From NCBI RefSeq assembly GCF_052857255.1, contig NC_135507.1:73192330-73256329 (forward strand): a DNA stretch of 64,000 nt, written 5' to 3'. The first letter of the stretch is position 1, and each line of letters opens with the position of its first letter. Position numbers and translations under genes: made by a program. Source of the DNA: Amblyomma americanum. Lineage: Eukaryota; Arthropoda; Arachnida; Ixodida; Ixodidae. Positions 1-10,345 of the stretch are shown here, in pieces. Below the pieces are notes generated by a model. That model did not search any database. It saw only the letters and a program-made list of their open reading frames with translations, and had not been told where the DNA came from.

Positions 1-490
1 AAGATCACAATGCGTTTTATGTAATGAAAACTAGCGCTGGCTGTCCGTACGCAGAGATGTAAACAACAGTATGAGGGCAGTCGTCCTCCTCGGCGCACTG
101 CTGGAGAAATTTCTTGCCCATGTGATAAATGTTCATTGGTGTACTATTACCTTCAAGAACTTACTTAGACAGAACACGAGCTATTTGCTAAGCAAAGAGC
201 CGGAAAAAGCGAGCAGCGGGTATCAAAATGAGCAGCCAGAGAGCCGAAAACAGTCACGCGGCTGTGGGCGGGGTGAAGCGATGGCGGCAGCAACGCCTAT
301 TGGTCGGTCCGGGCTGTGTTCGCATTTTGAAGGCATTCCAAATTCTGGAATATCTCCGCGGAGCTCCGTCGACTCGAATGGCATTTGAGCGGAATGCCGT
401 CGAAAAATTTCGTGTAGCAGCTTAAGTTCGGGAGTCGAGCCGAATGACATTCAGTTGGAAGGCATTTGAAGCGCCCGTGTAGCACGGGTA
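1..490. other. Unassigned sequence with inverted 'ggcatt'-type motifs
   Basis: No gene recognised. The stretch 330-480 contains several copies of ggcatt and aatgcc in both orientations (for example near 330, 378, 396 and 459), which suggests remains of a short palindromic repeat. Open frames here overlap on both strands, are short, and show no family resemblance. Confidence 0.3.
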
Positions 491-699
491 TTAAAGCCTT
501 CTGGTACTTGTTGAATTTAAGAAAGTCAACAATTCATGAAAACATTGATAGCGAAAAATGAATCGTTTGCTGCTAGGTTGAAGTATATGTTCTAAAGCGT
601 CAGCTGCGATTGATGGCCGTGGAGTGTATTATATGCGAAGAAACTTACACGCACAGAGGTTGTTATAATTAAGGAGAATAGTAGTCAATACACTATCCT

Positions 700-950
700 A
701 AGAGGAAGAAATGGGCTTGGGCAGGGCTTGTAATGGGAAGGCAAGATAATCGCTTCTCCTTAAGGGTAACGGAGTGGATTCCAAGAGAAGGCAAGCGAAG
801 CAGGGAGTGGCAGAAGGTTAGGTGGGCGGATCAAATTAAGAAGTTTGCAGGCATAGGGTGGGTGCAGCTGGCAAAGGACAGGGTTGATTGTAGAGACACG
901 GGAGAGGCTTTTGCCCTGCAGTGAGCGTAGTAAGGCTGATGATGATAGCC
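700..950 (+). mobile_element. RTE-like non-LTR retrotransposon, 3' end fragment (copy A)
   Basis: Translation gives the conserved C-terminal tail of an endonuclease-reverse transcriptase: a stretch reading VTEWIPREGKRS, then KVRWADQIKKFAG, then WVQLAKDRVD and EAFALQ with a stop. This is followed by a short tgatgatga tail, as is usual for RTE-type elements that end in a microsatellite-like tail. Only about 70 codons of the protein remain, so it is heavily 5'-truncated. Related ends lie at 54490-54750 and 44515-44740. Clade assignment is from memory of the family and is tentative. Confidence 0.65.
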
Positions 951-1231
951 TGAGAGAGGTTGACACTATGTACTCTTACATGACTGAAATGCATCAGAGG
1001 CCGGAAGATAGTAAGGTTAGTAGATTACTTGGACTTTCTGACAAGGCAGAGTGGCCGGAGGTCGCATACAACTAAAGTTGGCCGTCATTCGTACAGACCT
1101 TTGTTCTGCGGCGGTCGTAGCCATGCCCGGGCACCCACCGGTGATACAAAGAGTACAAGTTTCCTTCTGCCTGGTGCTCGGCTTCTTTAGGGTGTAATGC
1201 TAGGGAAATTGGTCTTGGACCCCACCTTCAG

Positions 1232-1239
1232 TATAAAAG
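1232..1239 (+). promoter_or_regulatory. TATA box upstream of duplicated frame, copy A
   Basis: A perfect TATAAAAG lies 110 bases before the ATG at 1349. The same octamer is conserved at 55029-55036 in copy B. Position and conservation fit a core promoter. No transcript evidence is available. Confidence 0.4.
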
Positions 1240-1348
1240 ACGAATACCTTGTGCATGGCGCTCTTTGGCCTGAGATGCCCTTGCGCCGCTTAAATTCATC
1301 GTCATAATCATATGAATGTAAACATAGCTGCGTCCATTGCTTTCGCTA

Positions 1349-1708
1349 ATGACAGATTCTATACCCTCTCCTCCCGTGCCGCCAGCCTTGAGGACAGCTC
1401 CCGCTAAGGGCCAGTCGGTGGACGAGGATGCAGCGGTGGTCGCGGGTCTGCCAGCGCACGAACCGCCACCCGTGCCAGCTGTCGCAGGCGAAGAGAGCAC
1501 GGCCGTTGACGACGACCAGTTCTACCTTTCACCGGGGAATCCCGATCTGGTGACGAGCTACACGGACGAGTTCACCGTGGCGCCACCCGATGTAGAAGAG
1601 ACTGCCACGTCTGAGCAGCCGCAGCCGACAGTGGAGGCCTCGAGGCCAACTGTTGGCGTTGCCAAGAACGATAGCCTTCCGGCAGGGTTCAATGTCACTA
1701 CGGGGTGA
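1349..1708 (+). CDS. Acidic proline-rich protein of unknown function, copy A (119 aa)
   Basis: I do not recognise the family. The frame starts with MTDSIPSPP, is rich in Pro, Ala, Val, Asp and Glu, and has no signal peptide, membrane segment or cysteine. The middle contains an acidic VDDDQFYLSPGNPD section. It is predicted to be mostly disordered. Copy B (55146-55505) has exactly the same length with no indels, although flanking DNA has several. Of about 16 base differences, 8 change an amino acid and 8 are silent, fewer replacements than random drift would give, though the numbers are small. In copy B the frame can begin 11 codons earlier; in copy A that start is followed directly by TAA. 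A TATA box lies upstream. It could be a small gene, a first exon, or a coding remnant of a transposon. Confidence 0.4.
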   Translation: MTDSIPSPPVPPALRTAPAKGQSVDEDAAVVAGLPAHEPPPVPAVAGEESTAVDDDQFYLSPGNPDLVTSYTDEFTVAPPDVEETATSEQPQPTVEASRPTVGVAKNDSLPAGFNVTTG

Positions 1709-3347
1709 CGCAAAGTGGCACGAAGGCAATATATTAGAAAAAAATATGTATTTTTTGTATTATATGTTATCGTTAAATTTGCATTGTGACATTAAAGCGA
1801 CGTCTAAAGGAAGAATCATTCTGCGACACCTGAAAATATGTTAGGGAAAAGTGCACACCTTGTGAGGTTCTTGTTTATTTGTGCAACAATTTGGGTTCAA
1901 TCGTTCAACGGTCGGCTTTTTGGGGAGACAACTGTTAAAGGTTGTGGGATTGGCTTATAAGATAGGAATGATATGCATTCGTGTTTGTCCCACTATACTT
2001 GTCCCTCTCGCAGCGCCTCACGTCAATTACTCTCACCTACTGCGCATGAAAAGGTCATGGCAGACGGAAAAGCAGTGGCAGCCATTCACAGGCGGCGTGA
2101 AGTCGCAAGTGTCGACTGCCGACTGTAATCCTGGCGTCCTCTCTGTACACATATGTTTGCTCGCACTAGTGTTACGAACTAACAAGAAACCTGACGTGAG
2201 GAATCGCACGCGTTTAGCGCACGTAATCGGTTTTTTTGGTAGCGCGCTGCATAGTGTGAGAGTCGGAAGACATGTTTACGTGTACATATCTGCGTTGCGC
2301 GCCTTCAATCAAAGCATTTAATGGCTTCGGAAGCATGCATAGAGTGACGACGCTGCCACGCCCGTTACTATTCGCAGCTTATTTCATGCTGTGAGGGCGA
2401 CTCACATATGCCCAGCTTGGATGCACATCAGTAACTAGGGTCCTCTGTTGGTAGAGGCGGTAATCAACACGTAACTGAATGGAAGCATTCATACAAGTAA
2501 TTTTCATGTAGCTAAATACTTCGGCGAGATTCTGCGCGAAAGCTGTGATTGTCTTGTCCCCATCTTCTGCGGCGCTGCAAAAGCTGACTTCTAAAATTCT
2601 CTCTGCTTCTCTCTGCGTACAGGCCACCTGCTTCCAAAAGCCGTAGGAAACGAATGGAATGTACCAAACGCTCGAAATTCCCGCGGTGATTATGAGCGTT
2701 AAGCACCACGCAGAGCGTTGTGGAAGCCGCGCAAACTAGAGGCATTTTTCCACGTTTCCTTGGCATGTGTGCCGCCTCACTGCAAATTTGAAATTAAAAT
2801 ATTGAGCCTATCGCGCAGTTGTGGGGACTTGTCTTTCCACAGCTCAGCGCCTCGTCGCAATCTTCGCAGCACACATTGCCTTTGGCAAGCATGGGACGCG
2901 CTGCAACACACGTGCGCGATAACATCGCGGTTGAAGAATGGCCACTCTCCTACAACCCTCACAGTGTGCCAGGTAATGTATAATCCAGCAACATATGTTG
3001 CCAGCGATTTGTGCTTCGCCGACAACATTACACACCCCTTTGAGACATCCTCGCGTCTCCAGGGATCTTTAATATGACGCAGTGCTGCAAAAGCTTTTGA
3101 ACAAAGATAATACTTTCTTTTGCTACTAATGTGGTTTGGGAAGCGGCTGAATTTTACGACATGCCGCCATAAACGCGCAACAAACAGCAGCATGTTGCAG
3201 ACAATGCATAGCGGGTGCACGCTTATCGGAATCGATGTCGGACTTCCTTTTGTGCCGGGTCGCCGCTGCTACGAAGACAAGGTGCACACAGCAAAAGTGG
3301 AGGGGGCACTTAAGCTCCACCTTAAGGGTATGACGCGATAGCCTCGT
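1709..3347. other. Non-coding middle of duplicated block A
   Basis: No gene supported. Frames on both strands are short, and those around 2777-3220 and 2512-2766 are not preserved in copy B, where indels break them. An attaaa sequence near 1791 could serve as a polyadenylation signal for the upstream frame. Confidence 0.4.
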
Positions 3348-3629
3348 GGGTTAATTTCCATATATGCAGAAAGTCATTCTCTACTTTACATTCATAAATC
3401 CCTGGAAGTCCTCACCCCCCTCCTAGCTCAGTGGTGCAGCGGTTAAGGGATGCGCCATTGCCCTGCGATGACAGGTGCTCCCAGCGGTGGGTTAATTTCC
3501 ATATATGCAGAAAGTCATTCTCTACTTTACATTCATAAATCCCTGGAAGTCCTCACCCCCCTCCTAGCTCAGTGGTGCAGCGGTTAAGGGATGCGCCATT
3601 GCCCTGCGATGACAGGTGCTCCCAGCGGT
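3348..3629 (+). repeat. Perfect 141-bp tandem duplication
   Basis: Bases 3348-3488 and 3489-3629 appear identical throughout, each running from gggttaatttcc to ccagcggtg. The paralogous block at 57128 has a single unit, so the tandem arose in copy A after the two blocks separated, or is an assembly artefact. Confidence 0.9.
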
Positions 3630-3900
3630 GGTCCTTCTGCGACCTAGGTTGCTCTTCCCGAACGACCAATCATTAACCTCCACGTACACAGTGGGCAGTT
3701 TGCTCCCTACCCCGTGGGCAAGTTTTAATGACGCCGCAAGGTTACGTGACCTAGATAGGCGGCCCATCTGCCTCCAAGGATGCTCTCTGAGGACAACCTT
3801 CCCGAGCCATGCCCATGATTTTTCGCTCACAACGCCGACAATGCCGACTCAAGATTTTCTTCGAAATGGGGCCTTTAATGCTATCGCGTTAAAGACTAAT
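3348..3900 (+). mobile_element. tRNA-like SINE family IV, copy A
   Basis: The element has a tRNA-like head (tagctcagtggtgcagcggtt followed by a degenerate B-box-like stretch), a body, and a terminal short palindrome around gctatcgcgttaaag near 3880. Related copies lie at 57128-57560 (+), 38720-39075 (-) and 53620-54010 (-). Family assignment rests on these internal matches. The 5' 141 bases are duplicated in tandem only in this copy. Confidence 0.6.
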
Positions 3901-4735
3901 AAAAAACACATCTTCACGAAAATAAACTTTGGTTCACGAAACTGTGATAAGGGCGTCCAGAAATGTTGCCAGAACACAGTGCTGCTGTTTGAAAGGGGAA
4001 AAAATCATGTAATAAATTGTTGTCCCACAGTATCAGTTTATATTTGAAGGAGGTTCATTTTTGGTTATCAGATATGGGTAATTTACCGGGGTGAACAGTT
4101 CATGCTGGAATACTACGTTTCATTGCCCCTTTAAGTTTTCATCTTTCAAAAGCTTCAGACAAAGGAGCTCTCGGCAAAATGCGAATAAAAGCAGTGACGT
4201 TATTCAGCCTTGCCCACAAACCAGCTCGCATCCGAAGCCACATTCAGATATATTTTGGCCGCCCGACGTGAGGCACAGCGTTAAAAGTGCACTGAAGAGG
4301 ATTTTAAGGCGAAAGCCTTTAATGGCTTAAACTCGCGCGTCCGGTGTAACGCTATCTTCCACGAATAACGCCAATGGTAGCATCAGATAGAGGGGACACG
4401 CCAAGTTTGAAGACTGTAGAATGATTAGATAATTAATTATAGCCAATTATAAAACAGAAAACGATCAAATGCGTCGATATAGCCCGGACGTCGATATAGC
4501 GACGGGAGAGGGTGGCGTTACACCCGAGGTCGTCATATTAAAGGCGCGCGCTGCTGGCGCCAACTGCGTGCCAGCCGCAGAGAAGGAGGCCAGAGATGCA
4601 AACCGCAAGGGCCAACAACGTAGCCCCCAATTCTTGGCCAATCCCTCTATGTGGGCATGTGCCATTCTATGAGGGTAACAACAACAACGTCGTCTAGACC
4701 GAAAGTGTGGTAAGGTAGAAGATGCCTTTGGGAGT
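3901..4735. other. Distal part of duplicated block A
   Basis: Non-coding. The frame at 4469-4672 (translation begins MRRYSPDVDIATGEGG) has a partner at 58125-58382 that diverges by indels near its end, so protein coding is doubtful. Confidence 0.35.
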
Positions 4736-4824
4736 ATCATCATCATGACGTAATTTTAAATATTTAAGCACTCTGCACCACCGACAAATTTCACATTTCT
4801 ATAAAATTATCCAGAGATTTCTCC

Positions 4825-4893
4825 TATGCCTCAAGCTTGGCGCATGATGGCTTAGTTGCCTATGCGCCATAAAACCCAACACAACACAACTCT
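4825..4893 (+). repeat. Non-LTR 3' terminus with (ACAAC)n-like tail
   Basis: The stretch gttgcctatgcgccataaaa followed by cccaacacaacacaac looks like the 3' end of a retroelement with a simple tail. The parent element is not identifiable from this short piece. Confidence 0.35.
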
Positions 4894-5050
4894 CTAGCTG
4901 TAAGCAGAATAGTAAATAATAACATTCAAAACAGCATAATCTACACAGATTCGCTTAACGTGACCACGGCAATACATTGCAGATATGCAAGCGAACCGTT
5001 ACTGAGAAACATATTACACAACATAGAAAAAGCCAGAACACAGGGTGTCA
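4893..5050 (+). pseudogene. RNase H fragment of a non-LTR retrotransposon
   Basis: Translation contains NSIIYTDSLNVTTAIH, the third catalytic-Asp region of a retroelement RNase H domain. It resembles the equivalent stretch of element A at about 14980-15060 (NSIFYRDSLNVLTALH). Both ends are lost, and it abuts the Gypsy fragment at 5053. Confidence 0.55.
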
Positions 5051-5056
5051 GTGGCA

Positions 5057-5527
5057 ACGACGAGCCAATGCTTTCCAGACGAAGACTTCAGAAAAGGGCC
5101 AAGGAGGACCATGCCCACTTGGTGAAAAGGAATCTTCGGTGTATCGAGGACGTGAAGAAATTCGGCTGGTTTCAACGGAGTTGACTTCCGACGTTAGCTG
5201 TCATGGCATGTTTTTCTGTAGGCCCGCACCGATCGGGTAACCTGGGCCGACTTACTCCGAGATGGCCGGCGGAGGGTGCATCACGACAGGCACTCAAACT
5301 CTGGCCACAACTGCGATGGTACGACAAGCAGGAACGCTTCTTGGTTGCTGGCAAAGTTGCGCTTCTAGAGAACACCAGATTGTATAGTGAAGGTGTGGAG
5401 CCCACGACGAAAAGCACGCGGGATGCGAGCGTCGACGCCTTCGAGGTAATCGAGGAGCCGCGCGAACTCGGAGTCTGCCCGCTGAAGCTGCGCTATTTGG
5501 GTGGTACTAACAGCGCACTGGAAAGGA
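5057..5527 (-). repeat. Second copy of the Gypsy RNase H-integrase linker
   Basis: Bases 5057-5527 repeat 6066-6586 in the same orientation, with point differences and an insertion of about 38 bp present only in the longer copy (about 6258-6300). On the element's sense strand this places a second linker after the integrase C-terminal part, an order no intact Gypsy element has. It indicates recombination between two copies or a local duplication. Confidence 0.75.
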
Positions 5528-6223
5528 AAATATCAGTCTCCTGTTGACGGTTAATTCGCAGGCGTGCCAATTGCCGCCCTTCCTTAGCAAGCTGAATGAA
5601 GGTATCTACGTCGATGTCAGCGTTAGAGTCGCAGTGGGGGTCATCGGGCAACATAGCATCCAACAGAGTGGTCACTTGCCGACCGATGAGAAGCTGAAAG
5701 GGGGTCAGACGCGTTGTCTCCCGTAGGGCGGTGTTGCACGCAAACGTTACGTACGGCAGAATGGTGCCCCCAGCTCGATGCTTGACGTCAACATACATAG
5801 AAAGCATGTCGGCTAGTGTGCGGTTGAGTCGCTCTACACCAACCCGTTTGTCTGTGTGTGATAGGCCGTAGCACGTCGATGGCTGGTTTGCGTTAGAGTC
5901 ATCACGGACTCGGTTAAGCGTGCAGCGAAAGCAGTTCCCTGGTCAATAACGACAAAGACGGGGGCTCCATTACGTAGGACAATATTGTGAACGAAGAACT
6001 GCGCCACTTCAGCAGCAGTGCCTTTCACAAGGGACGTGGTCTCAGCGTACTGTGTCAGATAGTCGGTGGCAACGACGATCCAACGCTTTCCAGATGAAGA
6101 CTTCGGAAAAGGGCCACGGAGCCCCATGCCCACTTGGTGAAAGGGAACTTCGGTGGATCGAGGGGGTGAAGAAATTAGGCTAGATTCAACGGAGGAGACA
6201 TCCGACAATGGCAGGCACGGCAT
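5493..6223 (-). pseudogene. Gypsy integrase core and C-terminal part
   Basis: Two open pieces in different frames (6223-5834 and 5807-5493) give the integrase core: RWIVVATDYLTQYAET with the first catalytic Asp, and VFVVIDQGTAFAARLTESVM where the second Asp region lies (family consensus has SDRGTAF). The second piece carries the CNTALRETTRLTPFQLLIGR motif typical of Ty3/Gypsy integrases. A frameshift and the Asp-region changes show it is not functional. Confidence 0.75.
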
Positions 6224-6386
6224 GTTTTTACGTAGGCCCGCACAGATGGGAGTAACCTATGTCAATAATACTTTTGTTTAATCCACATGAGTGTACGACT
6301 TACTCCGCGATGGCCGGCGGAGGGTCATCGTGACAGGCGCTCAAAATTTCTGGCCGCAACTGCGATGGTACGACAAGTAGGAACGC

Positions 6387-7300
6387 TTATTTATTGCTGA
6401 CGAAGTTGCGCTTGTAGATAATACCAGATTGTAAAGTGAAGGTGTGGAGCCCACGACGAAAAACACGTGGGATGCGAGCGTCGACGCCTTCGAGGTAACC
6501 GATGAGCGGCGTGAACTCCGAGTCCGTCCGCTGAAGCTGCGCCGTATTGGTGGTACTATCAGCGCCCAGGAAAAGAAAATCATCAGCGGGTTCTTCTTGA
6601 CCGATTGTGATAGGCGCGCACGACAAACATTCCGCATCGTGATACTTAGGGCCAGACTTGCAGACTACTGTTAAGTCGTATTCTTTCAAGCGTAAGCTCC
6701 ATCTAGCCAAGCATTCTGAGGGGTCTTTGAGGCTCGCCAGCCAGCATAAGGAGGGACGGTCGCTTACCACACAAAAGGGTCGCCCATAGAGGTACGGTCG
6801 GAACTTGCTGATGGTCCATATCACTCTCTCTGTCGTAGAATATTTGGTCTCGGAGCGCGTAAGTGTTCGGCTGGCATAATTGATGACCCGTTCGGCACCA
6901 TCTTGCCAATGGATCAATACCGCACCAAGGCCAACATTGCTGGCATCAGTGTGGATGTCCGTGGCAGCGTGCTCATCGAAATGGGCGAGTATCGGAGTAC
7001 GCTGTAGACGGCTGCGAAGCTCGACAAATGCAGCCTCTTGGTCACTTCCCCACACAAAGGGATTGACGTCGCGAGTCAGTGAGTTTAACGGCTCGGGGAT
7101 TCGCGAGAAATTTTGAACAAAGCGCCGATAATACGAGCACAGACCCAAAAACCACCGAACGGCTTTCTTGTCAGTTGGGCGTGAAAAACCTGAGATGGCA
7201 GCGGTCTTGTCAGGACCCGGACGAAGCCTCGAAGCCAAAATTTCCCCTGAATGCGGTGTCTGCAGCTTGCAGGTGTTGGCGAGTGGCGACACCACGGCTT
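6387..7300 (-). pseudogene. Gypsy reverse transcriptase end plus RNase H
   Basis: The translation contains the post-RT region (AVRWFLGLCSYYRRFVQNFS) followed by the RNase H core: HTDASNVGLGAVLI with the first Asp, SRTLTRSETKYSTTERV with the Glu, and a VVSDRPSLCWL segment where family members have TDH. The last motif is altered (SDRPS), so activity is doubtful. Downstream KYHDAECLS matches the usual start of the linker. The RT palm with its YxDD box is absent, being upstream of the truncation near 7300. Confidence 0.75.
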
Positions 7301-7806
7301 CTCGAGCATCCCCAGGGACATCCCCGCAAGGGGATGATGATGAACAGTGCATCACCACGGAACCGAGCACCCGCGCCTAGCCGTGCGTGGCATTGCCGTG
7401 TCCGGGTAAAAGGGGCTCCTGGTGGTTGAGCCGATGCCGAGCGTTTGAACCTTTAAGGCCCCTCGGCGGAGGGGTAACATACCACTTTGGCCCCAGCTTC
7501 CTGTAGACAGCACCTCCGGCTGACCCGACCGGGGGAAATCGGCAGTCGCCTTTTCCTATCTTCCCCTTAATTTTTCACTTTCCTATCTTCCTTCTCAAAA
7601 CTTGCCTGTCTTCTCCTTTCTTATTTATTTTTTCCTTTTTTTCTGGTGGAAAGGATTAAGTACCAACTACCCTGAGTTGTGCCATATTTGGTTATACTTG
7701 AGGTGCACAGCTGGCGTTAGCAGGACTTGCTTGCAAGTTCCTGTCCCGTCCCCTCGTTGTGCTCCATGGGCGGCTGACATCATGACCGAACATTAAACGC
7801 ACTTTA

Positions 7807-8990
7807 TGGCTCCACCTTCCTCACAAAATGATCGCATTCTGAAGAGAGTGCGTACCGAAGACATAACTGCCTAGTGTTTCCAAAAACAAAATAACATTTC
7901 CCTATGTATCACGTTGTGCATAGTGAAGATGCAGAGTAACCAGCCAGAAAAATGTCTCCATTCGTTGTTTCCAAATCACTCACAGACGTGCTGGGCCTTG
8001 GCTTCAAGGTGACGAATTTAGCCATTGGCGACCTCCTGCTCCAAATCCGAAAAAAAGCACATTACTCAAAACTCCCAACCTAAGTGTCCTTTGGAGACAT
8101 CCGTGTAACCGTAACTACCCAGCGATCACCAAACCGAGTAAAAGGGGTGATATCTGAGCATTATTTCCTGAACCTTTCTGAAGAAGAGATGTTGGAGGGT
8201 CTGAAAGACCACAACGTCACCGAATTTCATCGTATCAAAATCCGAAAAAACGACAAGGAAATACCAACAAAATACATAGTCCTGACCTTTGCCTCCAGCC
8301 AACTTCCCTATACCATAGAAGTAGGATATCTTAAAAAAAATATAAGTCTATACATCCCAAATCCCAGACGCTGCTTCAAATGTCAAAGATTTCGCCATGG
8401 CTCACAGACCGGTCGTGGCCGCAAAAATGTGCCAAATGTTCGTCAAACAATCATGAATCTGTAGACTGCAATGTCTCACCACTGTGAGCGAACTGCGAAG
8501 GAGATCACCCCGCGTACTCGAGGTCGTGTCCGACCTGGAAGAGAGAGAAGGAAAAATAATAAAGTCAAAGGAAAACATAAATTATGAAGTAGAACGAAAA
8601 ATACTCCCCTCAGCATTCCAGTTCACAGCAAAATAAAAAGCAAATTTCGCCGATGTGGTGCGCAGGGGCGGCACACCACACAAGGCTTCGGCCACTGCCC
8701 AGGCAAAGCCTGAGGCAGGGCCACCCCCGCCCCCGACAGACGCAACGATGGCTGCCCTGCCACCTCTGAACAAGGGGCTGCCGGCCTCTCAGTCGGCCGC
8801 CCGCAAGGCTTCCCTCAGTCGGGAGAAGTCCACAAACCGTACACCCGCGGGTTCACCGCGGAAGTCCACAGCCTCTAGTGAGGCGATGGACATAACTCAG
8901 AACTCGCCTTTGCTGCAGCAGAGGCACAGCTCCTTGGAGCGGAAAAGAAAAAAGACCCCAGTAATGGCACCCCCAAAACCGGTATCCTAA
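7807..8990 (+). pseudogene. ORF1 (gag-like, zinc knuckle) of non-LTR element A
   Basis: Translation starts MAPPSSQNDRILKRVRTED and, after a stop and shifts, continues through SPFVVSKSLTDVLG and VSFGDIRVTV, then a CCHC-type zinc-knuckle region (PRRCFKCQRFRHG) and a second knuckle remnant (ANCEGDHPAYSRSCPTWK). It ends in a low-complexity Pro/Ser/Lys tail at 8990. This protein binds element RNA in related retrotransposons. Several stop codons (for example near 7876, 8082, 8462 and 8635) and lost cysteines show that it is dead. Confidence 0.75.
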
Positions 8991-9012
8991 GTTTTAACTA
9001 CGCCCGTTAAAC

Positions 9013-9350
9013 ATGCTGTTCCTTATACAGTGGAACTGCCGAGGATTAATGAATAACTACGGTGACATAAAAGAGCTTTTAAACCCAATGTCCCTGCTGG
9101 CTTTATGCTTACAGGGTACCAACTTAAGTCCAAAACAAGAAAAAATATTTTAAACAAGTATAATGTCTTTCGGTGTGACCGAAAGCAAGCAAGCTAGCTG
9201 TCTGGAGATGTTGCTATTGTCATCCAGAATTGTGTAGCAACCCACGAGATCAAACATGAAACCAAATACGAAGCCATCGCAGTCACCATCCTTCATTTTA
9301 AAATACTCACAATATGTATCATATATCTTCAGCCACACCTAAGAGTAACG
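9013..9350 (+). pseudogene. ORF2 endonuclease, N-terminal part, of element A
   Basis: Starts MLFLIQWNCRGLMNNYGDIK, the usual opening of the exonuclease-endonuclease-phosphatase domain (QWNCRGL with the catalytic Asn). LCLQGTN follows where the family has LQETN, so the catalytic Glu is lost. It breaks off at 9350, where the Penelope-like element is inserted, and resumes at 12308. Confidence 0.75.
9339..9350 (+). repeat. Target-site duplication, left, of Penelope-like element
   Basis: The 12-mer ctaagagtaacg here recurs at 12308-12319, where the endonuclease coding of element A resumes (LRVT on both sides). Confidence 0.7.
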
Positions 9351-9781
9351 AAGGAACTAGACACCGCAGCGGACACGGGATAGAGAAAGAAGACGACACA
9401 GGGCGGTACTTGCAACTAAAATTTTATTTCAAACTTCATGGCTTTATGAAGACAGAGGCACGTGTGATACTACAATCAAGAAAAAAGGGGGAATGAAAAG
9501 CAACAGATAACAAGACCTAACTGACAACAATGCACATGAAAGATATGCGAGTCACAATCTACAGAAATCAAAGTTTAAAACGTTATGCAATGCTCATCAT
9601 GCGAGTCACAATCTACAGATATCAGAAGTGTTAAAAACCGTCGACCGCATGTGGAAGCATGAAAACCACAAGACAAAGGAAGAAAAGAACGTCAAAAGGA
9701 AGCAGCCCAACCTGATACCTGTCAAGGAAACCCAGTTCTTTTTGGAGGATGGAAACCGAAGGCGAACTAACGCATTCATCC
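9351..9781 (+). repeat. Penelope-like terminal repeat, left arm (inverted)
   Basis: The reverse complement matches 11890-12268 from aaggaactagacacc inward to gaactaacgcattcatc. The left arm contains about 55 extra bases, with the phrase gagtcacaatctacag present twice (near 9548 and 9603). The inner part of this arm also encodes the end of the GIY-YIG protein. Confidence 0.85.
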
Positions 9782-10224
9782 GGTTGCGAGCGCAAGATGG
9801 CAATGACCTCCATAATCTCTCTCTCAAGCTGCCCTATCCTTCTTCCAACAATCGGGATCTGGCTAAACTGAGGCCAACAACCCCGACACTTGCGGCAATG
9901 AACAGGCAGAATCGAACCCCCCGCCTCCCCCAAGGAACACACATGTTCTCTCAAGCGATCATTTATGCACCTACCGGTTTGTCGAATATAAAAACGCCCA
10001 CAACTGAAGGGGATCTTGTAGATTACCCCTGTTACACATGCGACACGCTTATTTTCTTCCAAATGTTTCTTGCCGCAAGTTCCTCGAATCGAGTCCCCCC
10101 TTCCCACTAGATTGCATAATCTAGAGAGCTTACAGGGTGCCGAAAATACAATGTCGATGCCATATTTGCCTGAAATCTTTTTGATATTATGTGAAACCCT
10201 GTGCAGGTAGGGAATGACTTCCAC
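9631..10224 (-). pseudogene. GIY-YIG endonuclease domain of the Penelope-like element
   Basis: The translation has GVIYKIPFSCGRFYIRQTGR followed by CINDRLREH, matching the GIY-YIG core. The family has YIGQTGR; here Gly is changed to Arg, which may inactivate it. A Cys/His cluster (HCRKCRGCW) follows. The domain should follow the RT in one polypeptide, but a TAG at 10346 and a frameshift in an A-rich run near 10260 separate them. It runs into the terminal repeat and ends at 9631. Confidence 0.75.
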
Positions 10225-10345
10225 TTTTTTCTGGCCGGCTGGTTCTTGGGAAGCAACACCTTTTTTTCTTTTTACGGAGCTTATTGGCCACTGTTTCAGC
10301 CACCGTGGTTAACAAAAACCTCGGGTACCCTGCCTTTTCCAGCCG

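Larger units (their letters stand above)
495..4735 (+). repeat. Long direct duplication, copy A
   Basis: This block is repeated in the same orientation at 54289-58425. Matching runs along its whole length: an RTE-like 3' tail, a TATA box, a 119-codon frame, a long non-coding middle, a tRNA-like SINE, and a final segment ending near gtgtggtaaggtagaag. In the aligned 119-codon frame I count about 16 differences in 360 bases. Outside it, differences include indels. No terminal repeats or target-site duplications were seen at the ends, so I favour segmental duplication over one large transposon, but cannot exclude the latter. Confidence 0.85.
5053..7300 (-). mobile_element. Ty3/Gypsy LTR retrotransposon pol fragment
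   Basis: Read on the minus strand from 7300 downwards the order is end of reverse transcriptase, RNase H, linker, integrase core, integrase C-terminal part, the Ty3/Gypsy order. No LTR, gag or protease is attached and frames are broken, so it is a dead internal fragment. A segment of about 470 bp is present twice (5057-5527 and 6066-6586). A gag remnant at 29900-30960 on the same strand could be of the same or a related family. Confidence 0.8.

Noticed and set aside
2777..3220. 147-residue minus frame in block A
   Set aside because: The corresponding frame in block B is broken by indels, and no family resemblance was seen.
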